From Paenibacillus peoriae (lineage in GTDB: Bacteria > Bacillota > Bacilli > Paenibacillales > Paenibacillaceae), in contig NZ_CP092831.1 of assembly GCF_022531965.1 (NCBI RefSeq), positions 3,605,001 to 3,669,000 of the forward strand: DNA of 64,000 bases. Reading direction: 5' to 3'. Below are positions 1 through 8,937 of this stretch, piece after piece; position 1 is the stretch's first letter; each line of letters opens with the position of its first letter. The translations under genes were made by a program, and so were the position numbers. The notes under the pieces are model-generated. The model made no database searches. It worked only from the letters and a program-made list of their open reading frames with translations, and had not been told where the DNA came from.

Positions 1-708
1 AATAATTACAGTTTGCAGGAACGTCGCGAGCGGATAGTCCTTTGCATTGCTCAAATAGAGTAGACCGTCAAACCAGGAGTTCCAATGAAATACCATACTA
101 AACAGCGCAATCGTCGCAATGGAAGGCATGGATATCGGTAAAAAGATACTAAACAATGTCCGAAAATGTCCTGCTCCGTCGATCAATGCGGCCTCTTCCA
201 TCTCTTTGGGAATTCCTCTAAAAAAGTTCAACATAAGGATGACCAGAAATGTGTTGACCGCTCCTGGCAAAACAAGTACCCAGAAGCTATCCATGAGATG
301 GATCTTTTGAATAACCATATAGAATGGAACCAGACCACCGTTAAAAATCATGCTGAACACGAACAACCATGAATATACGTTTCGGCTACGGAACACAGAT
401 GTTTCCTTTGAAAGTGGATAAGCAGCTAAAAAGGTAATCAGCAGTGTCAAGCCGGTTCCCAATACAGTCCGACAGACAGAAATCCAGATGGAGTGCAGAA
501 AAATCGGGTTATTCATTGTCTTCTTATAGGCTTCTAATGAAAACTGCACTGGCCACAGTCCAACCAGATTGGCATCTGCTGCTGATTTAGCACTAAATGA
601 TACCGCCAACACATGAATCAGTGGAACGATACACATGATAGACAACATCACTAGTAAGCAAATATTAAACACATTGAAGATGCGGTATGGCGTTGTTTTA
701 TGATACAT
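1..708 (-). CDS. Sugar ABC transporter permease (LplC/YtcP type), 3' end outside window
   Basis: The reading frame is open on the minus strand from an ATG at 708 to the window edge, giving 236 codons with no stop, so the C-terminus is missing. The N-terminus has a membrane segment after a MYHKTTPYR start, then further hydrophobic segments. An EAA-loop motif (EEAALIDGAG) precedes LPISMPSIATIALF, as in inner-membrane permeases of CUT1 oligosaccharide importers. It lies 27 bp downstream of the other permease and should form the heterodimeric channel with it. No ATPase gene is seen nearby. Family is certain from the motif; the substrate is unknown. Confidence 0.9.
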   Translation of the reverse strand, partial: MYHKTTPYRIFNVFNICLLVMLSIMCIVPLIHVLAVSFSAKSAADANLVGLWPVQFSLEAYKKTMNNPIFLHSIWISVCRTVLGTGLTLLITFLAAYPLSKETSVFRSRNVYSWLFVFSMIFNGGLVPFYMVIQKIHLMDSFWVLVLPGAVNTFLVILMLNFFRGIPKEMEEAALIDGAGHFRTLFSIFLPISMPSIATIALFSMVFHWNSWFDGLLYLSNAKDYPLATFLQTVII

Positions 709-735
709 GACTCTCCCTCTTTCAGCCTCGTGGAA

Positions 736-1626
736 TCAGAATATGCGGTAACCTGCCCATTTGTAAGCAAGTCGATAAGATATCAGAATGAGAATCATAC
801 TGATAACGGATTTGAACAAGCCGATAGCGGTGGCAAAGCCCATTTCCCCATTGATTAACGCTGTCCGGTAGACGAATGTATCAATAATATCGCCTTTTTG
901 GTAAACCAGTGGATTATAAAGGTTGAAAATCTGGTCAAAACCGGCATTCAGTACATTGCCAAGTGCAAGCGTTCCAACAACGACTACCATCGGAATTAAC
1001 GAAGGTACAGTGATGTGTAGCGTCTGTCTCCAGCGGCTCGCTCCATCCATTTCAGAAGCCTCATACAACGAAGGATTAATACCCGCCAGTGCAGCGAGAA
1101 ATACGATGGTGTTGTAGCCGAACTCCTTCCATATATCTGAAACAATGACAGTAAATCGAAACCAGTTATTATCTCCCAGAAAAAAGATAGGCTGGATCCC
1201 GAAACTACCGAGAATACGGTTCATAAATCCATCTGTAGCCAACAGGTCAATCAGAATTCCGCCCAAGATGACCCACGACAGAAAGTGTGGTAGATAAACC
1301 AGTGTCTGAATGGATCGCTGAAGTCCGACCTTGCGAATTTCATTCAGCAGTATAGCAAAAACAAACGGAACCACCAGATTGAAAAACATCTTTAACACAG
1401 CAATAATTAGTGTATTCCAGACAACTTGAAGACTGTCCTCCCGTTGAAACAAAAAGCGGAAGTTATCCAGTCCAACCCACTCGGAACCCGTTATGCCTAG
1501 CCAAGGCTTGTAATTTTGAAAGGCCATCACGATGCCGCCCATCGGAATGTAGCTGAATACAATTAAGAAAATGATGGCTGGCAGCAGCATGATATGAAAT
1601 GGCCACGTACGTTGCAGACTTCTCAT
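736..1626 (-). CDS. Sugar ABC transporter permease (LplB type)
   Basis: About 296 residues. It has the N-terminal pattern of LplB/YtcP-like permeases (PAIIFLIVFSYIPMGGIVMAFQNY) and the EAA loop EASEMDGASRWRQTLHITVP, with about six membrane segments. I chose ATG at 1626 because AGGAGG sits 7 bases upstream; a longer frame reaches 1650 but has no ribosome site. The gene precedes the second permease and follows the binding-protein gene across a terminator-like hairpin. Predicted role: inner-membrane channel half for a plant-type oligosaccharide. The substrate cannot be read from the sequence. Confidence 0.93.
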   Translation of the reverse strand: MRSLQRTWPFHIMLLPAIIFLIVFSYIPMGGIVMAFQNYKPWLGITGSEWVGLDNFRFLFQREDSLQVVWNTLIIAVLKMFFNLVVPFVFAILLNEIRKVGLQRSIQTLVYLPHFLSWVILGGILIDLLATDGFMNRILGSFGIQPIFFLGDNNWFRFTVIVSDIWKEFGYNTIVFLAALAGINPSLYEASEMDGASRWRQTLHITVPSLIPMVVVVGTLALGNVLNAGFDQIFNLYNPLVYQKGDIIDTFVYRTALINGEMGFATAIGLFKSVISMILILISYRLAYKWAGYRIF

Positions 1627-1824
1627 TGCAGTTCCTCCTGTAACTTTCATTCATGGTATACTTCAATTATAAAAGCGTTTTCGCAGTCCCGACAGTTCAA
1701 AAAACCAACATACATGGCACAAAAGCAATCATTTTTTTAAGCTCGCCAAACGAATAAAACTTTTTTTCAAATACGCCATGATAGCGCATTCATTTCCACT
1801 CGATACGGGTGAAACTGTAGTAAA

Positions 1825-1850
1825 AAGGCTGCCCACCTCGGGACAGCCTT
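1825..1850 (-). terminator. Intra-operon hairpin after the binding-protein gene
   Basis: On the minus strand AAGGCTGTCCC and GGGCAGCCTT pair around a five-base loop and are followed by a T-run. It lies 28 bp after the solute-binding-protein stop and about 200 bp before the permease start. It can act as a full or partial terminator, so that the binding protein is made in excess over the membrane subunits. Confidence 0.85.
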
Positions 1851-1877
1851 CCTACTCTGTTACAACATCATTGGTTT

Positions 1878-3560
1878 TTACTTTTCGACGCTTTTATACC
1901 ATTCGTTTACTTCATTTGTAATTTGTTCGCCACCCGCTGTTTTCCACGTCTGCACAAAGGTATCAAAAGCAGAGATCGGCTGCTTGCCATAAATAATTTC
2001 ATTGAAGGTCTGACTTTCAATTTTATCCAGATAGTCCTTTTTAGCCTTCATGGTTGGCGTAGTTGGACCTGTGAACTGATCTTTCATGGAGATATCCTTC
2101 TGTTCCATAAGCACTTTGGCAGCTGCAGGAGTACCTTTCCCGTAGTTCACCATTACATCTTTCTCCAGACGGGTCTTCGGTTCTGCGCCGTTAGCCAAAC
2201 TTAGCAAAGCCTTCATTTGGGCATCAGGTATACGCGCACCATCACGAACCAGCAAATAACGAATAGAGTTTACATAACCGCCTGGTATTTTATCGATAGA
2301 CATTAGCTTTCCGTCCGCATCCAAATCATAATCGTAGCCCTTAAACAGCCCATTCGACAAATCGCTATCCGGTTTGGCATTAGCATAATGGTCAAACAAA
2401 TAGTTTTGATAAGTGAAAAAAGCTTCAGGATGCTGCATTTGTTTGTTGATTAGTACAACACCATTGGTGTATTGCGTACCGTGACGCATGGCTTTGTTGT
2501 CAGGACCTGCTGGAATCTTAATCGGCTTCCATATGGCACCCGGCGCATTTTTGACTGTATCCTGAAGCGGCCAGCCGCTCATCCAATATGGCCCAGGAAT
2601 CATGCCGGCTGTTCCTGCGACTGTAGGTTCTGCCGTTTTATTTTCATCCCACAATGCTGCTTCCTGAGGGATATATCCCTTTTTGAGCCACTCGCTCAGC
2701 TTTTGCAAACCCGGCTTCATGCCAGGCTGCACGGAGCCATATTCCAAACTGCCATTCGCGCCTTTGTTCCACTGCTGAGGTAGTGTGCCATATGCCCCGA
2801 AAATCCAGGACGGGTCACCCATCCAAGTGTTCATGGATGTTTTAAAACCGATACTGAGCGGAACCACTTTGTTCGGAGCCAGTCCGTCCGGATTTTTATT
2901 TTTAAAGGCATCCATCACTTTTTCCAGATCATCCATCGTCTCAGGAGCCTTCATACCCAGCTTATCCAACCAATCTTGTCGTACCCACAATACATAATCA
3001 TGGTTATAGGCGAAATCAAGCACAGGAATACCCATTTTCTTACCATCTCGGCTATACTGATTCCATACATTCGTATCCTGATTCATCGCCTGCTTCCAGG
3101 AATCCGAAGCGTACTTGTCAAACAACGGACCAGCCTCTGCAAACATACCGGAATCGATCATGTCCTGTGCCAGTTGCTCATTTTCCGTCCCCAGTACAAC
3201 GACGTCCGGCATCTCCTGACCGGAGGACATAGCCAAACGCAGCTTCGTAGCAAATGCACCATTCGTATCCGTGACGGACCAGAGTGATTTGATATTAATA
3301 CCGAATTTCTCTTTAGCCCATTTGGTCGCAATGTTATTTTCGATAGATTCACCATTTTTAAATTTTAAGGCGGGATCTACACCCCATACCGTGGAAATTG
3401 TGACTTCTGGATTGTATTTTTCTTTGTATACGTTTTCAGTTTTAGCTGTGCCGTCCGCATTCCCATCATTTTCCGCACCTGAGCAGCCCACAAGGCCAAC
3501 TCCTAATACCATAGTTGCGGCGAGCAACGACAACAGCTTTTTCTTCGAATGAACTCGCAT
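1878..3560 (-). CDS. Extracellular sugar-binding lipoprotein (LplA family)
   Basis: 560 residues. The N-terminus is a lipoprotein signal with lipobox LVGC, giving lipidated Cys at about residue 26, followed by a Gly/Asp/Asn-rich linker. The body matches the large (about 550 aa) LplA/YtcQ-type periplasmic-binding-fold proteins of Paenibacillus and Bacillus. RBS GAGGGGG precedes ATG 3560. Expected to sit on the outer face of the membrane and deliver an oligosaccharide to the permeases encoded just downstream. It lies 136 bp after the response-regulator gene, whose product probably controls it. Confidence 0.93.
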   Translation of the reverse strand: MRVHSKKKLLSLLAATMVLGVGLVGCSGAENDGNADGTAKTENVYKEKYNPEVTISTVWGVDPALKFKNGESIENNIATKWAKEKFGINIKSLWSVTDTNGAFATKLRLAMSSGQEMPDVVVLGTENEQLAQDMIDSGMFAEAGPLFDKYASDSWKQAMNQDTNVWNQYSRDGKKMGIPVLDFAYNHDYVLWVRQDWLDKLGMKAPETMDDLEKVMDAFKNKNPDGLAPNKVVPLSIGFKTSMNTWMGDPSWIFGAYGTLPQQWNKGANGSLEYGSVQPGMKPGLQKLSEWLKKGYIPQEAALWDENKTAEPTVAGTAGMIPGPYWMSGWPLQDTVKNAPGAIWKPIKIPAGPDNKAMRHGTQYTNGVVLINKQMQHPEAFFTYQNYLFDHYANAKPDSDLSNGLFKGYDYDLDADGKLMSIDKIPGGYVNSIRYLLVRDGARIPDAQMKALLSLANGAEPKTRLEKDVMVNYGKGTPAAAKVLMEQKDISMKDQFTGPTTPTMKAKKDYLDKIESQTFNEIIYGKQPISAFDTFVQTWKTAGGEQITNEVNEWYKSVEK

Positions 3561-3696
3561 ATTGTTCCCCCTCTAGAAATCATTTTCTACTCTTTTATTA
3601 TAGAAGGGCTTTTCTTCACAGCCTATGTCACAAAATAAATATTTCTGCACCTTTCCCAACTGATCTTTACTGATTTCGTCTTTACTGGTCCCATCT

Positions 3697-5322
3697 CTAC
3701 TGATCTCGAAATTCGTGCGGAGTCATTCCGTAATGCTTTTTGAACATTTTACTGAAATATTGGGGATTCTGGTAGCCTAGTTCCGTCGTAATTTCGTATA
3801 TTTTTTTGTTGGAATATTTGAGCAAATAAAGAGCCCGCTCCATTCTCATTCGGATAATATAGTCACCCAGACCTTCTCCGGTTTCAGCTTTATAAATTTT
3901 AGACAGATAGACTGGATGAAGATAAACCTGATCAGCAATCGTCTTAACAGACAGCTCCTGGCCTTTATCCTGGGAGATGAGCTCCTGAACCTGCTTGACC
4001 ACATAACTTTTAGCGCTTTGTTCGCTTGCGGACCATTCAGATTTAAGTTTGTTCATCATGGAAAATATCCACTCTTTGAGGTGGGGGAACGAATGAACCA
4101 TTTTCTGCGCATGTAACGGATCGAAGCCTACTTGATCCATCTGTGTAATGAAACGTCCTTGTTTGTGCGCTGTATACATAAAGGCGCTCGTCACCGAAAT
4201 AAACAGCTCATATAAATGCTCGCGTGTATATCCCACCTCTTCCATTTTTCCAAATACACGGCTCACTTTCGCTTCAGCCTCGTCCCATTGCCTGGATTCG
4301 AGCAGATGAGTAAGCGTAGGGTGCATATAAAGCCCCTCTAGTGACTTAACTGAACTGTGTGGCTGTTCTGTCTGTTCTTCTATGAATAGCAGTGCATCCG
4401 TTTCCTCCTGATGATTCCAGTATAAAGATCTAATCGCTGTCTGATATAGCTTAGGCAGTTCCTCTGGAAACTTAAACCATCCGGTTAATGCAACGTAAAT
4501 TTCCCCTTTCAAGTAATTGCTTACATTTTTTCGAAAGGCCTCAATCGCCGCACTCAAAAAACGATTCTGCTCATCCACACTCCGCTCAGGAAATGAATTC
4601 CAATCCCCTTCTATTAATACAATTAAGCAGTCATGCGGCGCTTTGCAATGCCAAACGTGAAAATCAGGTGCGAACACTTCTTCGGCAATATTTCCAATCG
4701 CATACTCAATTAAGGAGACTGAATGATAGTCCATATCAGAAAAATGCTTTCCTAGCTGAATAAGCAGCATACTGGCAGGATGTCCCGTACGTAGCTTGAT
4801 TTCGTACTCGGACATTTTGCTCTCTATTTTTGGTACTGGTAAATCACGCCCGAGTAGCAAATCATGCATCAAATGGGTCCGCAGTACACCAAAATCGTTT
4901 CTGCGGCTATATTGTAATTGATGAACCTTGTCAAATGCTTCCCATTCTTCCTTTAGCGAATCCATGGCGGCTGACACACATTTGATAAACTCTTCATCAT
5001 CCACCGGCTTTAAAATGTAATCAAAAGCCTTAAGCTGAAGCGCTTTTTTAGCATATTCAAAATCGGCATAGCCTGTCAGTAACAAACTTCGGATATGCGG
5101 CCATCGCTCGTTTACTTCAACAATCAACTCCAGTCCCGTCATACCAGGCATACGAATATCTGTTACCAGAATATCAATATCGTACGCTTCCAGCACATCC
5201 ACTGCTGCTAATGCGGAAACCGCTTGATGAACCCTCTCGATGCCTAGCGTCTCCCACGGAATGGTAGCTGCCAGACTTTCTGTTACATAACTCTCATCAT
5301 CTACTAGTAATATCTGAACCAT
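3697..5322 (-). CDS. Response regulator with AraC-type DNA-binding domain (YesN type)
   Basis: 541 residues. An N-terminal receiver domain (LLVDDE; phosphoacceptor Asp about residue 55 in VTDIRMPG) is followed by a long linker region. The C-terminal AraC/XylS double helix-turn-helix occupies about 430-541 (VKTIADQVYLHPVYLSKIYK and a second helix near YQNPQYFSKMFKKHYG). The start codon overlaps the end of the kinase gene by 26 bp, so the two are probably translationally coupled. RBS GGAGGGACCAG precedes the ATG. Likely activates the adjacent sugar transporter genes when phosphorylated by the kinase. Confidence 0.95.
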   Translation of the reverse strand: MVQILLVDDESYVTESLAATIPWETLGIERVHQAVSALAAVDVLEAYDIDILVTDIRMPGMTGLELIVEVNERWPHIRSLLLTGYADFEYAKKALQLKAFDYILKPVDDEEFIKCVSAAMDSLKEEWEAFDKVHQLQYSRRNDFGVLRTHLMHDLLLGRDLPVPKIESKMSEYEIKLRTGHPASMLLIQLGKHFSDMDYHSVSLIEYAIGNIAEEVFAPDFHVWHCKAPHDCLIVLIEGDWNSFPERSVDEQNRFLSAAIEAFRKNVSNYLKGEIYVALTGWFKFPEELPKLYQTAIRSLYWNHQEETDALLFIEEQTEQPHSSVKSLEGLYMHPTLTHLLESRQWDEAEAKVSRVFGKMEEVGYTREHLYELFISVTSAFMYTAHKQGRFITQMDQVGFDPLHAQKMVHSFPHLKEWIFSMMNKLKSEWSASEQSAKSYVVKQVQELISQDKGQELSVKTIADQVYLHPVYLSKIYKAETGEGLGDYIIRMRMERALYLLKYSNKKIYEITTELGYQNPQYFSKMFKKHYGMTPHEFRDQ

Positions 5323-7117
5323 CTGGTCCCTCCGTTTTAACTATATTCGAATCTGGCGAAGGCTCAATTAAACCATTCGCATGCTCTCCTTCTGTTGAGA
5401 TCGACCATTTTAATACTGCACGCAATCCTCCCAATGGAGACAAAGAGAACTCCAGTCCGGCATCTTCCCCAAAATGTAATCGCATGCGGTGATGCACATT
5501 CCACAAACCGTATCCATGATCCTCTTCCACAGGCTTGTCAAGCGTTGATGTCAGGGCAGCTATAGCCTCTCTACTCAAACCGAGTCCGTTATCATCCACA
5601 ATCAGGTACATATACGAGCCAACACGCTCAGTCAAAATATGAATTAGACCCTCCTCCGCTTGAGGCTCTATTCCGTGCAGCACCGCATTTTCCACCAGTG
5701 GCTGCACTATAAGCGGCGGAATCGGCAGACTGCTGGCCTGCGAAGAAACATGAACTAAGAACGTTAGCCTTGGCATACGCATCTGCTGTATCCTCAGATA
5801 ATATTGAACAAACTCGACTTCTTCTGACAATGGAACCAAATCCCGCTCCTGTCTTGTCGTATACCGATAATACCTGGATAAATTATGAGCCATAGCCACG
5901 ACCGCCTCATGATTGCGCAGCTTCGCCATACTTGTGATAAACGAAAAACAATTATAAAAAAAATGTGGATTGATTTGTGACTGGAGCTGCTTTAGTCGCG
6001 CTTCCTTGACATGTAGCTGCTCAACATACACCTTCTCAAACAGCTCCTGAATCTGTTCGACCATCTGATTGAATTGACTAGACAGGAAAGCAAACTCGTG
6101 ACTCCCCCTTAGACTTAATCGAACAGCATAGTCTCCGTCCTTTAGTCTCCTAAATGCCCGCACAAGCTGAAGAATCGGCACTTGTACCTGTGAATGAAGC
6201 AAGTAAGCGCCAATCAGGCCTACCAGCAGCGAGCCAACAACCGTTATATAAAACAGTCGATTCGATGAGTAAATCGGAGACATCATATCGGACAAAGGCA
6301 TGTAATCAATCAAATACCAACCCGTCGTTTGCGAAAGAACGGCATGAACCAGGTAGCTTTCTTCTCCAATTTTCACAGTCAGATTGTCAACTTCATGGAG
6401 TCCCATTTTTTCTAATTTTGAAATCAGCTGTCCAGACAGCTCTTCATTGGCAGTACGATTATAGATCGCTCCTACGCCTTTTTTATAATAAAAAGGCTCC
6501 TTGCGTCCATCACCTTTGAAGCGGTCAAGCATATCCTGAATATTACTGCTGTCAAATTCAACCTTAATAATCGTGTTAGCAGTTTCTGGATTACCAAGTG
6601 AAGAAAACGGGGATAATGTATACAATGAAAATATAAATTGGTCTTTCCCGTATGATCTTTTTTTGGATACCTGCCAGCCGTCTTTTATCAGCTGATTTAG
6701 TTTTTTCTGGTCATATAAACCTGCTCCATTTTCCGATACAACCCGTCCAAGCGAAGGAGAATAGATACTCAGTCCGGTTCTCCAATTAGAAGAGCTTTCC
6801 TGAAGCCCAAGCTTGGTTTGAATCCGTTTGACAAGGTTAATTCCATCCAGATTGAGAACTTTGTCCTTCAAAAAAATCGCTTGAAAACTGGCTACATCAG
6901 GATCATGAATCAGCAGATGCGGCCAGGAGGAAATCATTTCAATATTCGTATTCACCTGGTTTTGAAAAAAAGTCAGCTGATTATAATTAGATTGATTCAG
7001 CTCCTCACGTAGTACACCTGTCGTTGTCTGATTAGAATAGACATACAGGATCAGCAGAGGTATAAGCAATACGATAACGATGGAGACGATTTTAGTATAA
7101 AAATTAAATTTAAACAT
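5297..7117 (-). CDS. Sensor histidine kinase (YesM type)
   Basis: About 606 residues. There is a membrane segment near residues 10-30, an extracytoplasmic sensor region of about 250 residues, and a second membrane segment (LFYITVVGSLLVGLIGAYLL). A HAMP linker follows, then a His_kinase dimerisation region with QSQINPHFFYN (phosphorylated His) and an HATPase domain with ENAVLHG and DDNGLG motifs. I prefer ATG 7117 (MFKFNFYTK) over an upstream in-frame start at 7141 because it begins directly with the basic residues before the first helix. Partner of the overlapping YesN-like regulator. Confidence 0.93.
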   Translation of the reverse strand: MFKFNFYTKIVSIVIVLLIPLLILYVYSNQTTTGVLREELNQSNYNQLTFFQNQVNTNIEMISSWPHLLIHDPDVASFQAIFLKDKVLNLDGINLVKRIQTKLGLQESSSNWRTGLSIYSPSLGRVVSENGAGLYDQKKLNQLIKDGWQVSKKRSYGKDQFIFSLYTLSPFSSLGNPETANTIIKVEFDSSNIQDMLDRFKGDGRKEPFYYKKGVGAIYNRTANEELSGQLISKLEKMGLHEVDNLTVKIGEESYLVHAVLSQTTGWYLIDYMPLSDMMSPIYSSNRLFYITVVGSLLVGLIGAYLLHSQVQVPILQLVRAFRRLKDGDYAVRLSLRGSHEFAFLSSQFNQMVEQIQELFEKVYVEQLHVKEARLKQLQSQINPHFFYNCFSFITSMAKLRNHEAVVAMAHNLSRYYRYTTRQERDLVPLSEEVEFVQYYLRIQQMRMPRLTFLVHVSSQASSLPIPPLIVQPLVENAVLHGIEPQAEEGLIHILTERVGSYMYLIVDDNGLGLSREAIAALTSTLDKPVEEDHGYGLWNVHHRMRLHFGEDAGLEFSLSPLGGLRAVLKWSISTEGEHANGLIEPSPDSNIVKTEGPDGSDITSR

Positions 7118-7230
7118 GAGTTCTACACATCCTCTGCACAAGAAACAGGATACTTAATTGGTATGCCTGAGCCCTGACCTTTGTTGCCGTCAGTACATAC
7201 ACTACATTATCAATGGTTGGCGGTGATAAT

Positions 7231-7407
7231 ATGTTTGATGCTAAGCAAATGGAATGGTTTAACCAACTATCCGCTGAAGACTTGGCCATTTTAGGTGCCG
7301 GCTTCAATACACTAGGTGATTTTTTTGATTTTCTGGCGTTGGTTAAGGCCAAACAGGAAACATCTAAGGAGCTAAAAGGTAAAAACACGAAATCAAAAAC
7401 TATTTAA
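7231..7407 (+). CDS. Small acidic protein, unknown
   Basis: 58 residues from ATG 7231 (MFDAKQMEWFNQLSAEDLAI...); a longer frame from 7213 exists. A GGCGGTGAT ribosome-site-like stretch precedes 7231. The sequence is amphipathic with a hydrophobic middle (ILGAGFNTLGDFFDFLALV) and a basic tail. No family is recognised. It is convergent with the nuclease gene and their ends overlap by 8 bp. Confidence 0.6.
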   Translation: MFDAKQMEWFNQLSAEDLAILGAGFNTLGDFFDFLALVKAKQETSKELKGKNTKSKTI

Positions 7408-7840
7408 TAACGAATTTTACACGAGTTCCATCCTCATACTCATCCAATTGATGACTAACCCATGATCCTGCCCCACGATTATCCTTAGGGGCTATGTATT
7501 TGACATTTGCACCTTTGCCTCCTTCTGAACACATAGCCATCGGCCATTCATCACGATCGTATCCCTTACGAGTGGGAACACCTGTAAGCGAATGCTTGCG
7601 ATTTTGCTCGGCTCCTTCACGGTCAATTGTGCATACTGGTGATTTTCCCGCCTGAATGGCTTCCTTAATATGCTGCGCCGTTTCAGGGTAACGACCTGAC
7701 GGGAATTGCAGCGTTACCTGAGCCGCCGAGGAAGGCGGGTTCTCTCCTGTTATTTTCGTAAGAAGATTGCCTCCTTCAAACCAGTACGCGCCCGCAGCTA
7801 GCAGAACTAAAGCTATAAAACTTAGCAACTTTTTCTTCAA
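7400..7840 (-). CDS. nucB: NucB/NucA-type secreted DNase
   Basis: About 146 residues. An N-terminal signal/anchor segment (LLSFIALVLLAAGAYWF) is followed by a domain that strongly resembles Bacillus NucB, the secreted DNA-degrading enzyme. It has FPSGRYPETAQHI, then CTIDREGAEQNR carrying the Asp/Glu active-site cluster, DEWPMAMCSEGG, and a conserved Asn-rich end (DNRGAGSWV). No ATG is available. TTG at 7840 follows a purine-rich stretch; TTG at 7858 is the alternative. Predicted to hydrolyse extracellular DNA for nutrient recycling or biofilm dispersal. Confidence 0.85.
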   Translation of the reverse strand: MKKKLLSFIALVLLAAGAYWFEGGNLLTKITGENPPSSAAQVTLQFPSGRYPETAQHIKEAIQAGKSPVCTIDREGAEQNRKHSLTGVPTRKGYDRDEWPMAMCSEGGKGANVKYIAPKDNRGAGSWVSHQLDEYEDGTRVKFVIK

Positions 7841-7980
7841 TTTCTCTCTTCCCTTCAAGCTATTCCAATAGATGCCTTCAACTAAGGTGATCCCCGGATT
7901 TTATTTTTTGTAACCCCTTACTAACTATAAAAAAAGGTTGAATATTGGACGACAAATAGTATAGAGAGGAGGTTGCACGA

Positions 7981-8175
7981 ATGAACGATGAGATCAAACT
8001 GGCCGTGAGCCAAATGCAAGCCGTTGTAGTCCGGTTACTGAATGGAAGTACCGTAATTGGCTGGCCTAAGCTCCTATCTGACCAAGAAACTCAGCAATTC
8101 AAGCTCTATGATGACGAACACGTATATACGATTTCTGTTAATGACGTGGATACAGTCGCAAGAGTTATTGTATAA
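7981..8175 (+). CDS. Small conserved-looking protein, unknown
   Basis: 64 residues with a strong GAGGAGG ribosome site 8 bases before ATG 7981. The composition is soluble, with a beta-rich look (VVRLLNGSTVIGWPKLL...YTISVNDVDTVARVIV) reminiscent of small Sm-like or DUF2642-like folds, though I cannot assign it. Probably expressed from its own promoter in the 120-bp gap from the divergent nuclease gene. Confidence 0.7.
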   Translation: MNDEIKLAVSQMQAVVVRLLNGSTVIGWPKLLSDQETQQFKLYDDEHVYTISVNDVDTVARVIV

Positions 8176-8190
8176 GATACAGGAAGCGAC

Positions 8191-8283
8191 TTAATGAGAC
8201 ATCCAGCGGACAAGCCCAAACAAGGCACACCACAGAAGAAGACTAATCAGAATCCCCCAAAATAAACCTTTAAAAAGCTTCAT
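8191..8283 (-). CDS. Possible 30-aa membrane peptide
   Basis: ATG 8283 begins MKLFKGLFWGILISLLLWC and ends LVRWMSH. This is a single hydrophobic helix with a positively charged N-terminus, much like the 50-aa membrane peptide at 36620-36772. The nearest purine-rich stretch (GGAAAGG) is about 13 bases upstream, which is a long spacing, and the frame also extends to 8400 without a better start. Treated as a candidate only. Confidence 0.4.
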   Translation of the reverse strand: MKLFKGLFWGILISLLLWCALFGLVRWMSH

Positions 8284-8560
8284 ACCATACTGACAACCTT
8301 TCCGACTGGGCTTTTCCCCATTATAACATGTCAGAAAGACAGCTGTCGCAGCTTGCTCTTGCATCATCTTCGTATCATATATTTTAAATTTTAAAATCAC
8401 AATACAAAGGAAAATAATGAAATTTCCGAAAATTATGCCTGATCACCATTGAAAATGCAATCATGACATAATAAAAGTCACATTTTAATCAAAATTTAAT
8501 GAAAGTTTTCCGAAAATGATGTATAATTATTGACATAACAAAACGCACGAGGTGATCATC

Positions 8561-8863
8561 ATGGCATTATTAAACAGAGTTCATGAATTAAAATTGCAAC
8601 TGCCTAACGAGCATCATAGCATTTCCCAATACGTGGAGCATGCATTGCATTCGATTGACAGTTTTGTGGAGCAACATCGTCAATTTATAGCCGCTCAGGC
8701 TCTATATGGTGAAAAGATCAATGGTACGGAAGAAAGACTGTTCCGAGACACAATTTCTGAGATTAAAGCCCAACTGGTAGCTACTTTGGAAAAGACAGTT
8801 GAAGACTTCGCACACAAAGGCGATAAACATTGGAAAAATCATTATCAGGACGGCGTAGAATAA
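8561..8863 (+). CDS. Hypothetical helical protein
   Basis: 100 residues from ATG 8561; CGAGGTGATC is the ribosome site, so an in-frame GTG at 8552 inside that site is not the start. The protein is charged and probably all-helical (MALLNRVHELKLQL...; EERLFRDTISEIKAQL), with no signal peptide or membrane helix. I do not recognise the family. A strong terminator follows directly, so it is a single-gene unit. A -10-like TATAAT-rich stretch lies around 8520. Confidence 0.75.
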   Translation: MALLNRVHELKLQLPNEHHSISQYVEHALHSIDSFVEQHRQFIAAQALYGEKINGTEERLFRDTISEIKAQLVATLEKTVEDFAHKGDKHWKNHYQDGVE

Positions 8864-8872
8864 GCTGAAAAT

Positions 8873-8899
8873 AACCCCCGGTCTTTGGACCGGGGGTTT
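8873..8899 (+). terminator. Rho-independent terminator
   Basis: AACCCCCGGTC and GACCGGGGGTT form a GC-rich stem with a short loop and a following T-rich stretch. It closes the 8561 gene and may also serve the opposite strand. Confidence 0.9.
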
Positions 8900-8937
8900 A
8901 TTTGTTGGTATACGCCGGATGTGGCAATGTACGTAGA

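Noticed and set aside
1665..1685. cre-like palindrome before the left permease gene
   Set aside because: Two mismatches at conserved positions of the CcpA consensus; mentioned only as context, not annotated.
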